In this document: in pieces, positions 1-11,994 of the stretch
Numbering within the stretch: position 1 is the stretch's first letter
How the letters are laid out: every line of letters begins with the position of its first letter
DNA from: Mactra quadrangularis
Taxonomy: Eukaryota > Mollusca > Bivalvia > Venerida > Mactridae
Assembly (NCBI GenBank): GCA_025267735.1
Contig: CM046307.1
Coordinates: 1-64,000 of the forward strand
DNA: 64,000 nucleotides
Reading direction: 5' to 3'
The notes under the pieces: model-generated
Told to the model about the DNA's origin: nothing
Database searches by the model: none
Seen by the model: only the letters and a program-made list of their open reading frames with translations
Program-made: the position numbers and the translations under genes

Positions 1-1059
1 CCATTTTGTATTGTTAAGTTATCATAAAATTCATAAGATTTTTGATAATTGCAGCTCAAGACATAATATAAAATGACAAAACAGAATTATAAAATAGTGA
101 ATAATTATCTCATTTATTCCAGTGATTTTTAACTCTACATACAATTATTACATTAACTATCATCATTCTTACTCTGTCATCATTTCTGTACAGCTAGCTC
201 ACCTAAGTGATTTCTTATACAACTCTTGTGAGCTTCAGGCTATAATTTTAAAAATTTATAATTTCGACCACACAAGTGTAATTGTAATTTAAAATCTTAA
301 AGATTCAATTTTTTATTATAACATAGGCAGATGTGTTTTCAGTCTGTATTTTAACCTGGGACAAACCTTATTTTGATATTGAATGATGCCTAGCTAAGTT
401 ATAATTTACCTCCTTAAAAAATGAATAAAACTTAACAGACAAATTATCATTTTCTTAGGTAGAATAAAATAACGTTTTTCTAATTTTTTTTTATGATAAA
501 ACACAGCTTCTAGCTTTGATGGGCTTTATAATTCAATAACTTAAGCTAAAGCACTCATAATTTAATCCTGGCTCATAAAAAACTTGTGCAAAATTTAATT
601 TTTTATTCTACAACAAGATATAGACAATTATTGTACATAATTTTTTTAATTCTTAACCTTAAATTTTTAACAGTGTTAAATAATTTACTCACCAAAATAA
701 GTAAAGAAATCTCCAGCCAGAATCAAATATATACTTAATATATTATCCAATACATTAAAATTGATATTAAAATGAACTGATTTCACATTTTATGTCAATA
801 TCAAGATAATGATTTTTTAAATTTATTTACTCATCTAAAATTCATAACTTTCTAATAAAATGCATTCACAGAATAGAAAATCAAACATTTATAAATGTTC
901 AAGCAAGAAAAATGAGAAATACACAAAAGAAGTTGATCATATATTTGTAAGATTGATCTGTTACTGTAATGTTGATCAATACAACCAGTCATATAGTAAA
1001 TGAATGTAAGTAATATATCAAAGTCAATGTTCCATACAGAAGTTTCAAATAGTCACAGA

Positions 1060-1565
1060 ACATAAATAATCACATACTGTACATGTAAAAGACATTACTA
1101 CCTTCTTGATGGTTCATATGTTTATTAGTATTACATATAATGTGTATAGGTTTGAGACCTTAATATGGACAGATTTGACTGCTCTTAAGTAAAATTGATG
1201 ATTTAAAGAATAGTTTTATCAAATTTTGCGAGAGACAAGCTCAGTTCATTAGCTTAGTACACTACATTCAATTTCACGTTTCTAATAATAAGTTTTCAGA
1301 CTTCTCATTCAGTGGCACTTTTCACAAAAAATCTAACAATAAAAATCATAATATAAATCGTCACATACTGTACATGTAAAAGACATTACTACCTTCTTGA
1401 TGGTTCATATGTTTATTAGTATTACATATATGTGTATAGGGTTGAGACACTAATAAGGACAGATTATATTTTTTCTCAGTAAAATTGATGATTTAAATCA
1501 TACTTTTATCAAACTGAAACAGACAGGCTCATTTCATTAGCTATACACAACATTCAATTTCATGA
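1060..1565. repeat. internal direct repeat within the 6.1-kb unit
   Basis: Two imperfect copies of about 210 bp, about 291 bp apart, both starting near a CACATACTGTACATG block at 1071 and 1362. Both continue through a shared ACATTACTACCTTC stretch and end near ATTCAATTTCA. The same pair occurs at +6095 and at the start of copy 3. No coding potential. Confidence 0.8.
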
Positions 1566-1955
1566 GTATAATAATAATAATTTATTTGTCACTTCTAAAT
1601 AAAGTCTGTAAAGGATATTAAGGTGATAAGTTAAATAAGGACCTGAAGTATGGTGACATTGGGAAACTTCTGAATGCTTATTATTCAAGTTTTAATACAG
1701 TGAAAAAAATCAAACTAATATAAATCACTTTTCATATACATAAAATTGTATACAAAATATTCTTTTGTAATTTACCATTGAGTTGATGTAATTTACCATT
1801 GAGTTGAAGATACAAGAAAGCACATGAGAACACAGTGTGAGGCATAGTTACCCCACAGGCATCATTAAATGAATTGCCTTACAGTGTGAAGGTAAAATGT
1901 CATTTGTAGGTTTGTTTCAAGAGCCACAATACATTTTGTAGTCATTTCCTGTTGA

Positions 1956-2240
1956 AACAAGTAAATCTGTGAGCTAATGCTCACTAGTGATACCCCCGCA
2001 AAAATCTAAAAATATGCAACAAACAGGAAGTAGATGAGCAAGGAGCATGAAATCGCTTTACACCACATGGGACTATGGGATGAAGTAATATGCAAGTATT
2101 AGGCTGCTGCATGTTATAGTTGCTAACTGCGACGGAAATTTTGTAACGGACGGACGGACGCACACACGGACACACGCATGCACGCACGGACAAGGGTAAA
2201 ACAGTATACCCCCCTCTTCTTCGAAGCGGAGGTATAAAAA
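1956..2240. mobile_element. hairpin-ended short interspersed element (family E1), copy 1
   Basis: Four copies of this roughly 270-285-bp element lie in the window, all in the same orientation. Shared marks are a 5' hairpin (GTGAGCTAATGCTCAC), a GATACCCCCGC block, an ACGG-type microsatellite, and a 3' stem (TATACCCCC pairing with GGGGGTATA) followed by an A/T tail. No tRNA A or B box is evident. Copy 3 of the 6.1-kb unit has the empty site. The minus-strand reading frames rich in Val-Cys-Arg-Pro-Ser come from the ACGG repeat and are not proteins. The 3' stem plus tail suggests LINE-dependent retroposition, which is inference. Confidence 0.75.
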
Positions 2241-2613
2241 GAGCTTTTCAATAGATAAACATTTAAAGCTTTGAGATATGACTTTGTGTGGACTGTTGTG
2301 ACTGTTCCAATTTAGGGTTATCCCACATTTAAGCTCTCCAACAAGTATCCTTATAGTATTGTATTCTAAATTCTGCCTTTTTTCTAGTATTTGAAATACA
2401 AGGGACATTCAATAATCTGACTACATTATACATGTAGTGCTGAGAGTTTTGTTAAGTTATTAATTACCACCTTAAAGAAATGTATTCTAAATTGGAGTTA
2501 ATTTTCTTCTACTCAGAGTAAAAAGTTATTTACATTGAAATTTTCAATGACTCACTTCACCTGTACTTCAGCAGACTGATTTTGATCACATGAGCAAAGG
2601 AGACACTTGTAAT

Positions 2614-3024
2614 CAGGGCTCAAATTTAACAAAAAGTTGGACTTGATAATTTTTGCTAGTTGATTTAATTTTAACTCACAAAATGAAAAAAAAATCACTC
2701 CCATTTTTCTCCAAATTTTATTAACATACATAGTAACAATTCATATGCAATATAAAAACAACATATTACTACATTTAACTAGATAGAACATGAGCGTAAT
2801 TGTTGGATAAACAAAGAATATCAGACATGGTTTACTGTGAATCTTTAATTATTATGATCGATCTATCTGGCCGCTTAAATGCTGATTTTAGCCTCATTAG
2901 GTTAGACAGTAAAATTTTTGCTGCGATTTCAACTTGCGGAAATTAGGAGTTAAAATAAGAATTACTTGCTATTTTTAAAATCCACTCATATTTTGTGAGT
3001 ATGCAAGCTTAAATTTGAGCCCTG
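2614..3024. mobile_element. hAT-type MITE
   Basis: Perfect terminal inverted repeats beginning CAGGGCTCAAATTTAA bound a 411-bp AT-rich interior without a reading frame. The flanks are perfect 8-bp duplications CTTGTAAT (2606-2613 and 3025-3032). An 8-bp duplication with termini starting CAGGG is the signature of a hAT-mobilised non-autonomous element. Confidence 0.9.
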
Positions 3025-3195
3025 CTTGTAATGCAGTGAAGAATGTGGCGAGATGTCACCAAAAATTACAAAGTAAATAACATTTTTCTCTAATTAGAAG
3101 AAAATTAGCCCCATGATCAATCTGCAAGCTAGAACAGAGGAACTGCAGAGAAACCTATTACAAATAAATGAGTTCTAATGGTCAGTTTTGTCAGG

Positions 3196-3399
3196 GCTGA
3201 GTTCAGTAACCGCGAACGTTACAGAACGTTCCGTAACGATGCATTTGGAACTCCTCGTCCATTTGCTGCGAATAATCTTGGACATACTTAGATGCTATTT
3301 TGAAACTACCGGTGTTGAAGTAAACAAATATATGGCCGAGGAGTTTCGAATGTATCGTTACGTAACGTTCTGTAACGTATCGTGTAATTGAACACGCTA
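3196..3399. mobile_element. foldback element with ACGTTACG-rich arms
   Basis: The two ends are long inverted repeats rich in AACGTTACAGAACGTT-type sequence, so most of the ~204 bp can fold on itself. Flanking CAGG occurs on both sides (3192-3195 and 3400-3403) and once in the empty site of unit copy 3, consistent with a 4-bp target duplication. A related copy lies at 42308-42450. The overlapping reading frames on the two strands are a by-product of the palindrome. Confidence 0.8.
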
Positions 3400-3703
3400 C
3401 AGGATTGCCAACATACAATTTTGAAACCAGCATAAAGAGGGGCTCAAACAATTTGAAAAGAACTATAAAACTGCAGAAACTATAATTATATTAATACCAC
3501 AGTGTTTTATAATTTAATCTGAAGTGCCGCCTTTAATAATGATATAAGGCATAAATAACAGATATCTAATAGTAAGGTCAGGTTAATAATAAATCTCTAG
3601 GTCAGTTATCTAACTTTAAGATATCAAACATTTTAATGGTCAGTCACGGGGTCAAACATTGAACTTAAGGTCATATTATAACAACAAAAGGGACAGACAA
3701 ATC

Positions 3704-3780
3704 GTGGTTTTTAGCGCAAAACAGTTGTAACTCACTTTTTTCTTACATTGAGTTATGACCATTTTGCATTAAACCCGCGA
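3704..3780. repeat. ~75-bp foldback micro-element
   Basis: Arms containing GCGCAAAACAGTTGTAACTC and its approximate complement (GAGTTATGACCATTTTGC) flank a short spacer. Related copies are at 9799-9875, 15332-15408 and 28116-28204. The last has the best-preserved termini (GGGCTTAGTGCAAAAC and complement). No target duplication is clear. Confidence 0.65.
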
Positions 3781-4394
3781 TATGGAAACTATTCATAAAT
3801 CTTTAATTTTACTAAGCCAATAAACACCAAAATTAATCTTTACACTTTACTTTATAGGCATCAGCACAAAACAGTGCTTTTGGTCATAAAACATATATCA
3901 TTTACATATATTTTAAATCAATGTATGATAAAATCAAGAATGACCAATGTTATATTTTATTGTATCAGTGACCTAGGTTATCACAGTTTAAGGATAAAAT
4001 ACCATTCATTCTTGGCAATGCTTCAAACTGGATTTATTTTATTAATGATCCACAACTTTATTATGACGTCATTTCTTTTGATACAATTATTTACTTCATA
4101 CTAGATGTACCTGTTGACCATCTTTATGATTAATAAGATATGTATAGGTGAATTTTTTCACTTGGCAAGTCAAGCTAATAAAAGAAGAGTATAACAGTCT
4201 AAAATAGGGGTGAATGAATATTTTTGGAAATTTTGTGGTATCATTAGTTGAAATTTTTTTTCCATGAAATTACATGATATATAGCAATAAATAGAAATGA
4301 ACAATTGAACTTGTTTTCATAATATTTAAAACTTTGAAATTGTACTTAAAAGTTTCCCCCAAGGATGAGTAACATAGGAATAATATACTGGCTT

Positions 4395-4930
4395 TAACTG
4401 TAAAAAATTATCAGGACATGCCAATGAGATGCAAATTTCTTTTCTGTATTGATGGTTTCCATAAAATCTTGTTGAAATCAATCCAGCTGTTGCAAAGAAA
4501 TAGCAATATTTCTCTATATGAACACTGCACAATTAATCAAGGGCAATAACTCTGTGCTGAAAGGTCTGACTGGAACAAGGCGACGATATGCGCGTCTCCT
4601 CTAGATATTGATGATTCCCATAAAGTTTCATTGAATTCCAGCCATAAGTTGCAGAGAAGTAGCACGGAAACAATTTTTCCTCTATATGCATACTGCATAA
4701 CTAATCAAGGGCCATAACTCTGAGTTAAAGAGTCTGACCGGAACAAAGCAACGATATGCCCATCTCCTCTTGGTATTGAAGATTCCCATAAAGTTTCGTT
4801 GAATTCCAGCCAGTAGTTGCAGAGAAGTAGCGCAGAAACAGTTTTTACTCCATATGCATACTGCATAACTAATCAAGGGTCATAACTCTGAGTTAAAGTG
4901 TCTGACTAGAACAAGCTGACGATAAGCGCA
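4395..4930. repeat. 168-bp tandem repeat block (about three units)
   Basis: The landmark ATCAAGGG recurs at about 4534, 4702 and 4871, giving a 168-169-bp unit that includes a GCATAACTC/ATAACTCTG core and a TTGCAGAGAAGTAGC segment. A related AAGGGCCATAACTCTG core occurs inside the element at 23386-23736. Homology to unit copy 3 ends where this block starts. Confidence 0.85.
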
Positions 4931-5610
4931 TCTCGAAACAATGAAAATAAATTTGTTACTTTTCACTGTTTGGATGTGCCATTCTGGTGACATGATATAC
5001 AGTACTTAAACTTTAAAAAAAACCAGTTTGAAGCATATAATAAACAGAAAATTTGTTTATTTCTGTGTAAGATCTATTTATTTCACTCGTGAGCTAATGA
5101 TATTATATTTTCACTGGTGGCTAGGCCACTCATGAAAATATTGCATCCTTAGCTCACTCGTGAAATAAAAATCGATCTTACACCGATATAAACAAATATC
5201 CTCTATATCTTTTTATTGTTTCTTAATGAAATTACTGTTACAGTTTATGTGTATTGCGTTAAGAATCAATCATGCACACCTAAATTGCAACAATAATTAC
5301 AATAAATGCTCAAAATTCTCTTATTATGTACTTAAACATTTTCTAATTTGTACAGATGTATTCATAATCAACTTAGAAATGGATATTAAAGAACTTTCAT
5401 TAATGAACTCGGTAGATTACAAGTGAACATGTTATTCACTTAACAAAACAAAACTATGTCAGTAGAGTCAAATTTTACATAACAGACTGTCTACAATTTA
5501 GAACAAATATTAATACCAGATTAAAACAAAGTATTCATGCCTTTCAACAATAACCTGAGATAAATGTCAACTTAAGACTGACTTATACAACTTGATCTCC
5601 ATAATGATTT

Positions 5611-5900
5611 TTTAACTGGGGTCGGTTGAACAGTTGGTAGCGTGCCTGGATGTCAAATCTAGAGTCTAAAAGTGGGTACAGGTTCGAATCCCAACCAGGG
5701 AGGGTATACCCTGCCATGAAAATTTGACAATTATGTCAATTTTCCTGTATTAATAAGGTATATGGAGAAGTTTCTGGTCTTGTGGAAGAATAGGTGAGTA
5801 CTGGTTATAGACCAGGGTCCGGGAAAGCAAGGTTAGGTGACTGGACACGGTAAAATAATCTAAAAAATGGTGTTGACACATAGTTAAACCCAGTATAAAT
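5611..5900 (+). mobile_element. tRNA-headed SINE with 11-bp target duplication
   Basis: The head carries an A-box-like GTTGAACAGTTGGTAG and a B-box-like GGTTCGAATCC, followed by an unrelated body. Perfect CATAATGATTT duplications flank it (5600-5610 and 5901-5911), as expected for LINE-mediated retroposition. The family differs from the SINEs at 17150 and 36764. Confidence 0.85.
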
Positions 5901-8050
5901 CATAATGATTTAAACCTGTAGTCCCATGAAATTATAAGTGAATCCATGCAGTAGTTCTAAAGGTTTGCACCTAAAACCTTAACCAGGAACACATTAAGGA
6001 ACATCTGAGAAGTATAACCCTATTATTCTCCAAGCTTCTTTTGTACAGAGGCCAATATTATAAAACGCCTTACAACCATTTAGTCATGAATCTTTCCATT
6101 TTGTATTGTTAAGTTATCATAAAATTCATAAGATTTTTGATAATTGCAGCTCAAGACATAATATAAAATGACAAAACAGAATTATAAAATAGTGAATAAT
6201 TATCTCATTTATTCCAGTGATTTTTAACTCTACATACAATTATTACATTAACTATCATCATTCTTACTCTGTCATCATTTCTGTACAGCTAGCTCACCTA
6301 AGTGATTTCTTATACAACTCTTGTGAGCTTCAGGCTATAATTTTAAAAATTTATAATTTCGACCACACAAGTGTAATTGTAATTTAAAATCTTAAAGATT
6401 CAATTTTTTATTATAACATAGGCAGATGTGTTTTCAGTCTGTATTTTAACCTGGGACAAACCTTATTTTGATATTGAATGATGCCTAGCTAAGTTATAAT
6501 TTACCTCCTTAAAAAATGAATAAAACTTAACAGACAAATTATCATTTTCTTAGGTAGAATAAAATAACGTTTTTCTAATTTTTTTTTATGATAAAACACA
6601 GCTTCTAGCTTTGATGGGCTTTATAATTCAATAACTTAAGCTAAAGCACTCATAATTTAATCCTGGCTCATAAAAAACTTGTGCAAAATTTAATTTTTTA
6701 TTCTACAACAAGATATAGACAATTATTGTACATAATTTTTTTAATTCTTAACCTTAAATTTTTAACAGTGTTAAATAATTTACTCACCAAAATAAGTAAA
6801 GAAATCTCCAGCCAGAATCAAATATATACTTAATATATTATCCAATACATTAAAATTGATATTAAAATGAACTGATTTCACATTTTATGTCAATATCAAG
6901 ATAATGATTTTTTAAATTTATTTACTCATCTAAAATTCATAACTTTCTAATAAAATGCATTCACAGAATAGAAAATCAAACATTTATAAATGTTCAAGCA
7001 AGAAAAATGAGAAATACACAAAAGAAGTTGATCATATATTTGTAAGATTGATCTGTTACTGTAATGTTGATCAATACAACCAGTCATATAGTAAATGAAT
7101 GTAAGTAATATATCAAAGTCAATGTTCCATACAGAAGTTTCAAATAGTCACAGAACATAAATAATCACATACTGTACATGTAAAAGACATTACTACCTTC
7201 TTGATGGTTCATATGTTTATTAGTATTACATATAATGTGTATAGGTTTGAGACCTTAATATGGACAGATTTGACTGCTCTTAAGTAAAATTGATGATTTA
7301 AAGAATAGTTTTATCAAATTTTGCGAGAGACAAGCTCAGTTCATTAGCTTAGTACACTACATTCAATTTCACGTTTCTAATAATAAGTTTTCAGACTTCT
7401 CATTCAGTGGCACTTTTCACAAAAAATCTAACAATAAAAATCATAATATAAATCGTCACATACTGTACATGTAAAAGACATTACTACCTTCTTGATGGTT
7501 CATATGTTTATTAGTATTACATATATGTGTATAGGGTTGAGACACTAATAAGGACAGATTATATTTTTTCTCAGTAAAATTGATGATTTAAATCATACTT
7601 TTATCAAACTGAAACAGACAGGCTCATTTCATTAGCTATACACAACATTCAATTTCATGAGTATAATAATAATAATTTATTTGTCACTTCTAAATAAAGT
7701 CTGTAAAGGATATTAAGGTGATAAGTTAAATAAGGACCTGAAGTATGGTGACATTGGGAAACTTCTGAATGCTTATTATTCAAGTTTTAATACAGTGAAA
7801 AAAATCAAACTAATATAAATCACTTTTCATATACATAAAATTGTATACAAAATATTCTTTTGTAATTTACCATTGAGTTGATGTAATTTACCATTGAGTT
7901 GAAGATACAAGAAAGCACATGAGAACACAGTGTGAGGCATAGTTACCCCACAGGCATCATTAAATGAATTGCCTTACAGTGTGAAGGTAAAATGTCATTT
8001 GTAGGTTTGTTTCAAGAGCCACAATACATTTTGTAGTCATTTCCTGTTGA

Positions 8051-8335
8051 AACAAGTAAATCTGTGAGCTAATGCTCACTAGTGATACCCCCGCAAAAAT
8101 CTAAAAATATGCAACAAACAGGAAGTAGATGAGCAAGGAGCATGAAATCGCTTTACACCACATGGGACTATGGGATGAAGTAATATGCAAGTATTAGGCT
8201 GCTGCATGTTATAGTTGCTAACTGCGACGGAAATTTTGTAACGGACGGACGGACGCACACACGGACACACGCATGCACGCACGGACAAGGGTAAAACAGT
8301 ATACCCCCCTCTTCTTCGAAGCGGAGGTATAAAAA
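8051..8335. mobile_element. hairpin-ended short interspersed element (family E1), copy 2
   Basis: Identical to the 1956-2240 copy because it lies in the second tandem unit. Confidence 0.75.
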
Positions 8336-8708
8336 GAGCTTTTCAATAGATAAACATTTAAAGCTTTGAGATATGACTTTGTGTGGACTGTTGTGACTGT
8401 TCCAATTTAGGGTTATCCCACATTTAAGCTCTCCAACAAGTATCCTTATAGTATTGTATTCTAAATTCTGCCTTTTTTCTAGTATTTGAAATACAAGGGA
8501 CATTCAATAATCTGACTACATTATACATGTAGTGCTGAGAGTTTTGTTAAGTTATTAATTACCACCTTAAAGAAATGTATTCTAAATTGGAGTTAATTTT
8601 CTTCTACTCAGAGTAAAAAGTTATTTACATTGAAATTTTCAATGACTCACTTCACCTGTACTTCAGCAGACTGATTTTGATCACATGAGCAAAGGAGACA
8701 CTTGTAAT

Positions 8709-9119
8709 CAGGGCTCAAATTTAACAAAAAGTTGGACTTGATAATTTTTGCTAGTTGATTTAATTTTAACTCACAAAATGAAAAAAAAATCACTCCCATT
8801 TTTCTCCAAATTTTATTAACATACATAGTAACAATTCATATGCAATATAAAAACAACATATTACTACATTTAACTAGATAGAACATGAGCGTAATTGTTG
8901 GATAAACAAAGAATATCAGACATGGTTTACTGTGAATCTTTAATTATTATGATCGATCTATCTGGCCGCTTAAATGCTGATTTTAGCCTCATTAGGTTAG
9001 ACAGTAAAATTTTTGCTGCGATTTCAACTTGCGGAAATTAGGAGTTAAAATAAGAATTACTTGCTATTTTTAAAATCCACTCATATTTTGTGAGTATGCA
9101 AGCTTAAATTTGAGCCCTG
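8709..9119. mobile_element. hAT-type MITE in unit copy 2
   Basis: Same element as 2614-3024, carried by the second tandem unit, with the same 8-bp flanking duplication. Confidence 0.9.
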
Positions 9120-9290
9120 CTTGTAATGCAGTGAAGAATGTGGCGAGATGTCACCAAAAATTACAAAGTAAATAACATTTTTCTCTAATTAGAAGAAAAT
9201 TAGCCCCATGATCAATCTGCAAGCTAGAACAGAGGAACTGCAGAGAAACCTATTACAAATAAATGAGTTCTAATGGTCAGTTTTGTCAGG

Positions 9291-9494
9291 GCTGAGTTCA
9301 GTAACCGCGAACGTTACAGAACGTTCCGTAACGATGCATTTGGAACTCCTCGTCCATTTGCTGCGAATAATCTTGGACATACTTAGATGCTATTTTGAAA
9401 CTACCGGTGTTGAAGTAAACAAATATATGGCCGAGGAGTTTCGAATGTATCGTTACGTAACGTTCTGTAACGTATCGTGTAATTGAACACGCTA
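9291..9494. mobile_element. foldback element with ACGTTACG-rich arms, unit copy 2
   Basis: Identical to 3196-3399 in the second tandem unit. Confidence 0.8.
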
Positions 9495-9798
9495 CAGGAT
9501 TGCCAACATACAATTTTGAAACCAGCATAAAGAGGGGCTCAAACAATTTGAAAAGAACTATAAAACTGCAGAAACTATAATTATATTAATACCACAGTGT
9601 TTTATAATTTAATCTGAAGTGCCGCCTTTAATAATGATATAAGGCATAAATAACAGATATCTAATAGTAAGGTCAGGTTAATAATAAATCTCTAGGTCAG
9701 TTATCTAACTTTAAGATATCAAACATTTTAATGGTCAGTCACGGGGTCAAACATTGAACTTAAGGTCATATTATAACAACAAAAGGGACAGACAAATC

Positions 9799-9875
9799 GT
9801 GGTTTTTAGCGCAAAACAGTTGTAACTCACTTTTTTCTTACATTGAGTTATGACCATTTTGCATTAAACCCGCGA
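9799..9875. repeat. ~75-bp foldback micro-element, unit copy 2
   Basis: Same as 3704-3780. Confidence 0.65.
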
Positions 9876-10489
9876 TATGGAAACTATTCATAAATCTTTA
9901 ATTTTACTAAGCCAATAAACACCAAAATTAATCTTTACACTTTACTTTATAGGCATCAGCACAAAACAGTGCTTTTGGTCATAAAACATATATCATTTAC
10001 ATATATTTTAAATCAATGTATGATAAAATCAAGAATGACCAATGTTATATTTTATTGTATCAGTGACCTAGGTTATCACAGTTTAAGGATAAAATACCAT
10101 TCATTCTTGGCAATGCTTCAAACTGGATTTATTTTATTAATGATCCACAACTTTATTATGACGTCATTTCTTTTGATACAATTATTTACTTCATACTAGA
10201 TGTACCTGTTGACCATCTTTATGATTAATAAGATATGTATAGGTGAATTTTTTCACTTGGCAAGTCAAGCTAATAAAAGAAGAGTATAACAGTCTAAAAT
10301 AGGGGTGAATGAATATTTTTGGAAATTTTGTGGTATCATTAGTTGAAATTTTTTTTCCATGAAATTACATGATATATAGCAATAAATAGAAATGAACAAT
10401 TGAACTTGTTTTCATAATATTTAAAACTTTGAAATTGTACTTAAAAGTTTCCCCCAAGGATGAGTAACATAGGAATAATATACTGGCTT

Positions 10490-11025
10490 TAACTGTAAAA
10501 AATTATCAGGACATGCCAATGAGATGCAAATTTCTTTTCTGTATTGATGGTTTCCATAAAATCTTGTTGAAATCAATCCAGCTGTTGCAAAGAAATAGCA
10601 ATATTTCTCTATATGAACACTGCACAATTAATCAAGGGCAATAACTCTGTGCTGAAAGGTCTGACTGGAACAAGGCGACGATATGCGCGTCTCCTCTAGA
10701 TATTGATGATTCCCATAAAGTTTCATTGAATTCCAGCCATAAGTTGCAGAGAAGTAGCACGGAAACAATTTTTCCTCTATATGCATACTGCATAACTAAT
10801 CAAGGGCCATAACTCTGAGTTAAAGAGTCTGACCGGAACAAAGCAACGATATGCCCATCTCCTCTTGGTATTGAAGATTCCCATAAAGTTTCGTTGAATT
10901 CCAGCCAGTAGTTGCAGAGAAGTAGCGCAGAAACAGTTTTTACTCCATATGCATACTGCATAACTAATCAAGGGTCATAACTCTGAGTTAAAGTGTCTGA
11001 CTAGAACAAGCTGACGATAAGCGCA
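10490..11025. repeat. 168-bp tandem repeat block, unit copy 2
   Basis: Same block as 4395-4930 in the second tandem unit. It is absent from unit copy 3. Confidence 0.85.
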
Positions 11026-11704
11026 TCTCGAAACAATGAAAATAAATTTGTTACTTTTCACTGTTTGGATGTGCCATTCTGGTGACATGATATACAGTAC
11101 TTAAACTTTAAAAAAACCAGTTTGAAGCATATAATAAACAGAAAATTTGTTTATTTCTGTGTAAGATCTATTTATTTCACTCGTGAGCTAATGATATTAT
11201 ATTTTCACTGGTGGCTAGGCCACTCATGAAAATATTGCATCCTTAGCTCACTCGTGAAATAAAAATCGATCTTACACCGATATAAACAAATATCCTCTAT
11301 ATCTTTTTATTGTTTCTTAATGAAATTACTGTTACAGTTTATGTGTATTGCGTTAAGAATCAATCATGCACACCTAAATTGCAACAATAATTACAATAAA
11401 TGCTCAAAATTCTCTTATTATGTACTTAAACATTTTCTAATTTGTACAGATGTATTCATAATCAACTTAGAAATGGATATTAAAGAACTTTCATTAATGA
11501 ACTCGGTAGATTACAAGTGAACATGTTATTCACTTAACAAAACAAAACTATGTCAGTAGAGTCAAATTTTACATAACAGACTGTCTACAATTTAGAACAA
11601 ATATTAATACCAGATTAAAACAAAGTATTCATGCCTTTCAACAATAACCTGAGATAAATGTCAACTTAAGACTGACTTATACAACTTGATCTCCATAATG
11701 ATTT

Positions 11705-11994
11705 TTTAACTGGGGTCGGTTGAACAGTTGGTAGCGTGCCTGGATGTCAAATCTAGAGTCTAAAAGTGGGTACAGGTTCGAATCCCAACCAGGGAGGGTA
11801 TACCCTGCCATGAAAATTTGACAATTATGTCAATTTTCCTGTATTAATAAGGTATATGGAGAAGTTTCTGGTCTTGTGGAAGAATAGGTGAGTACTGGTT
11901 ATAGACCAGGGTCCGGGAAAGCAAGGTTAGGTGACTGGACACGGTAAAATAATCTAAAAAATGGTGTTGACACATAGTTAAACCCAGTATAAAT
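11705..11994 (+). mobile_element. tRNA-headed SINE, unit copy 2
   Basis: Identical to 5611-5900, with the same duplications at 11694-11704 and 11995-12005. Confidence 0.85.

Larger units (their letters stand above)
1..6095. repeat. 6.1-kb tandem unit, copy 1
   Basis: This segment recurs at an offset of 6095 bases with essentially no differences; the only one I noticed is a single A in the homopolymer near 5015-5022. The unit is AT-rich with no convincing gene. It contains an internal direct repeat (about 1060-1280 versus 1352-1565), a short hairpin-ended element, a hAT-type MITE, an ACGTTACG foldback element, a small foldback, a 168-bp tandem repeat and a tRNA-headed SINE. The left boundary is the window edge, so the array may extend further left. 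Confidence 0.95.

Noticed and set aside
1984..2408. Minus-strand reading frames with Val-Cys-Arg-Pro-Ser repeats, seen at several loci
   Set aside because: They coincide with the ACGG microsatellite and hairpins of the E1 element. The same frame appears in every copy irrespective of context.
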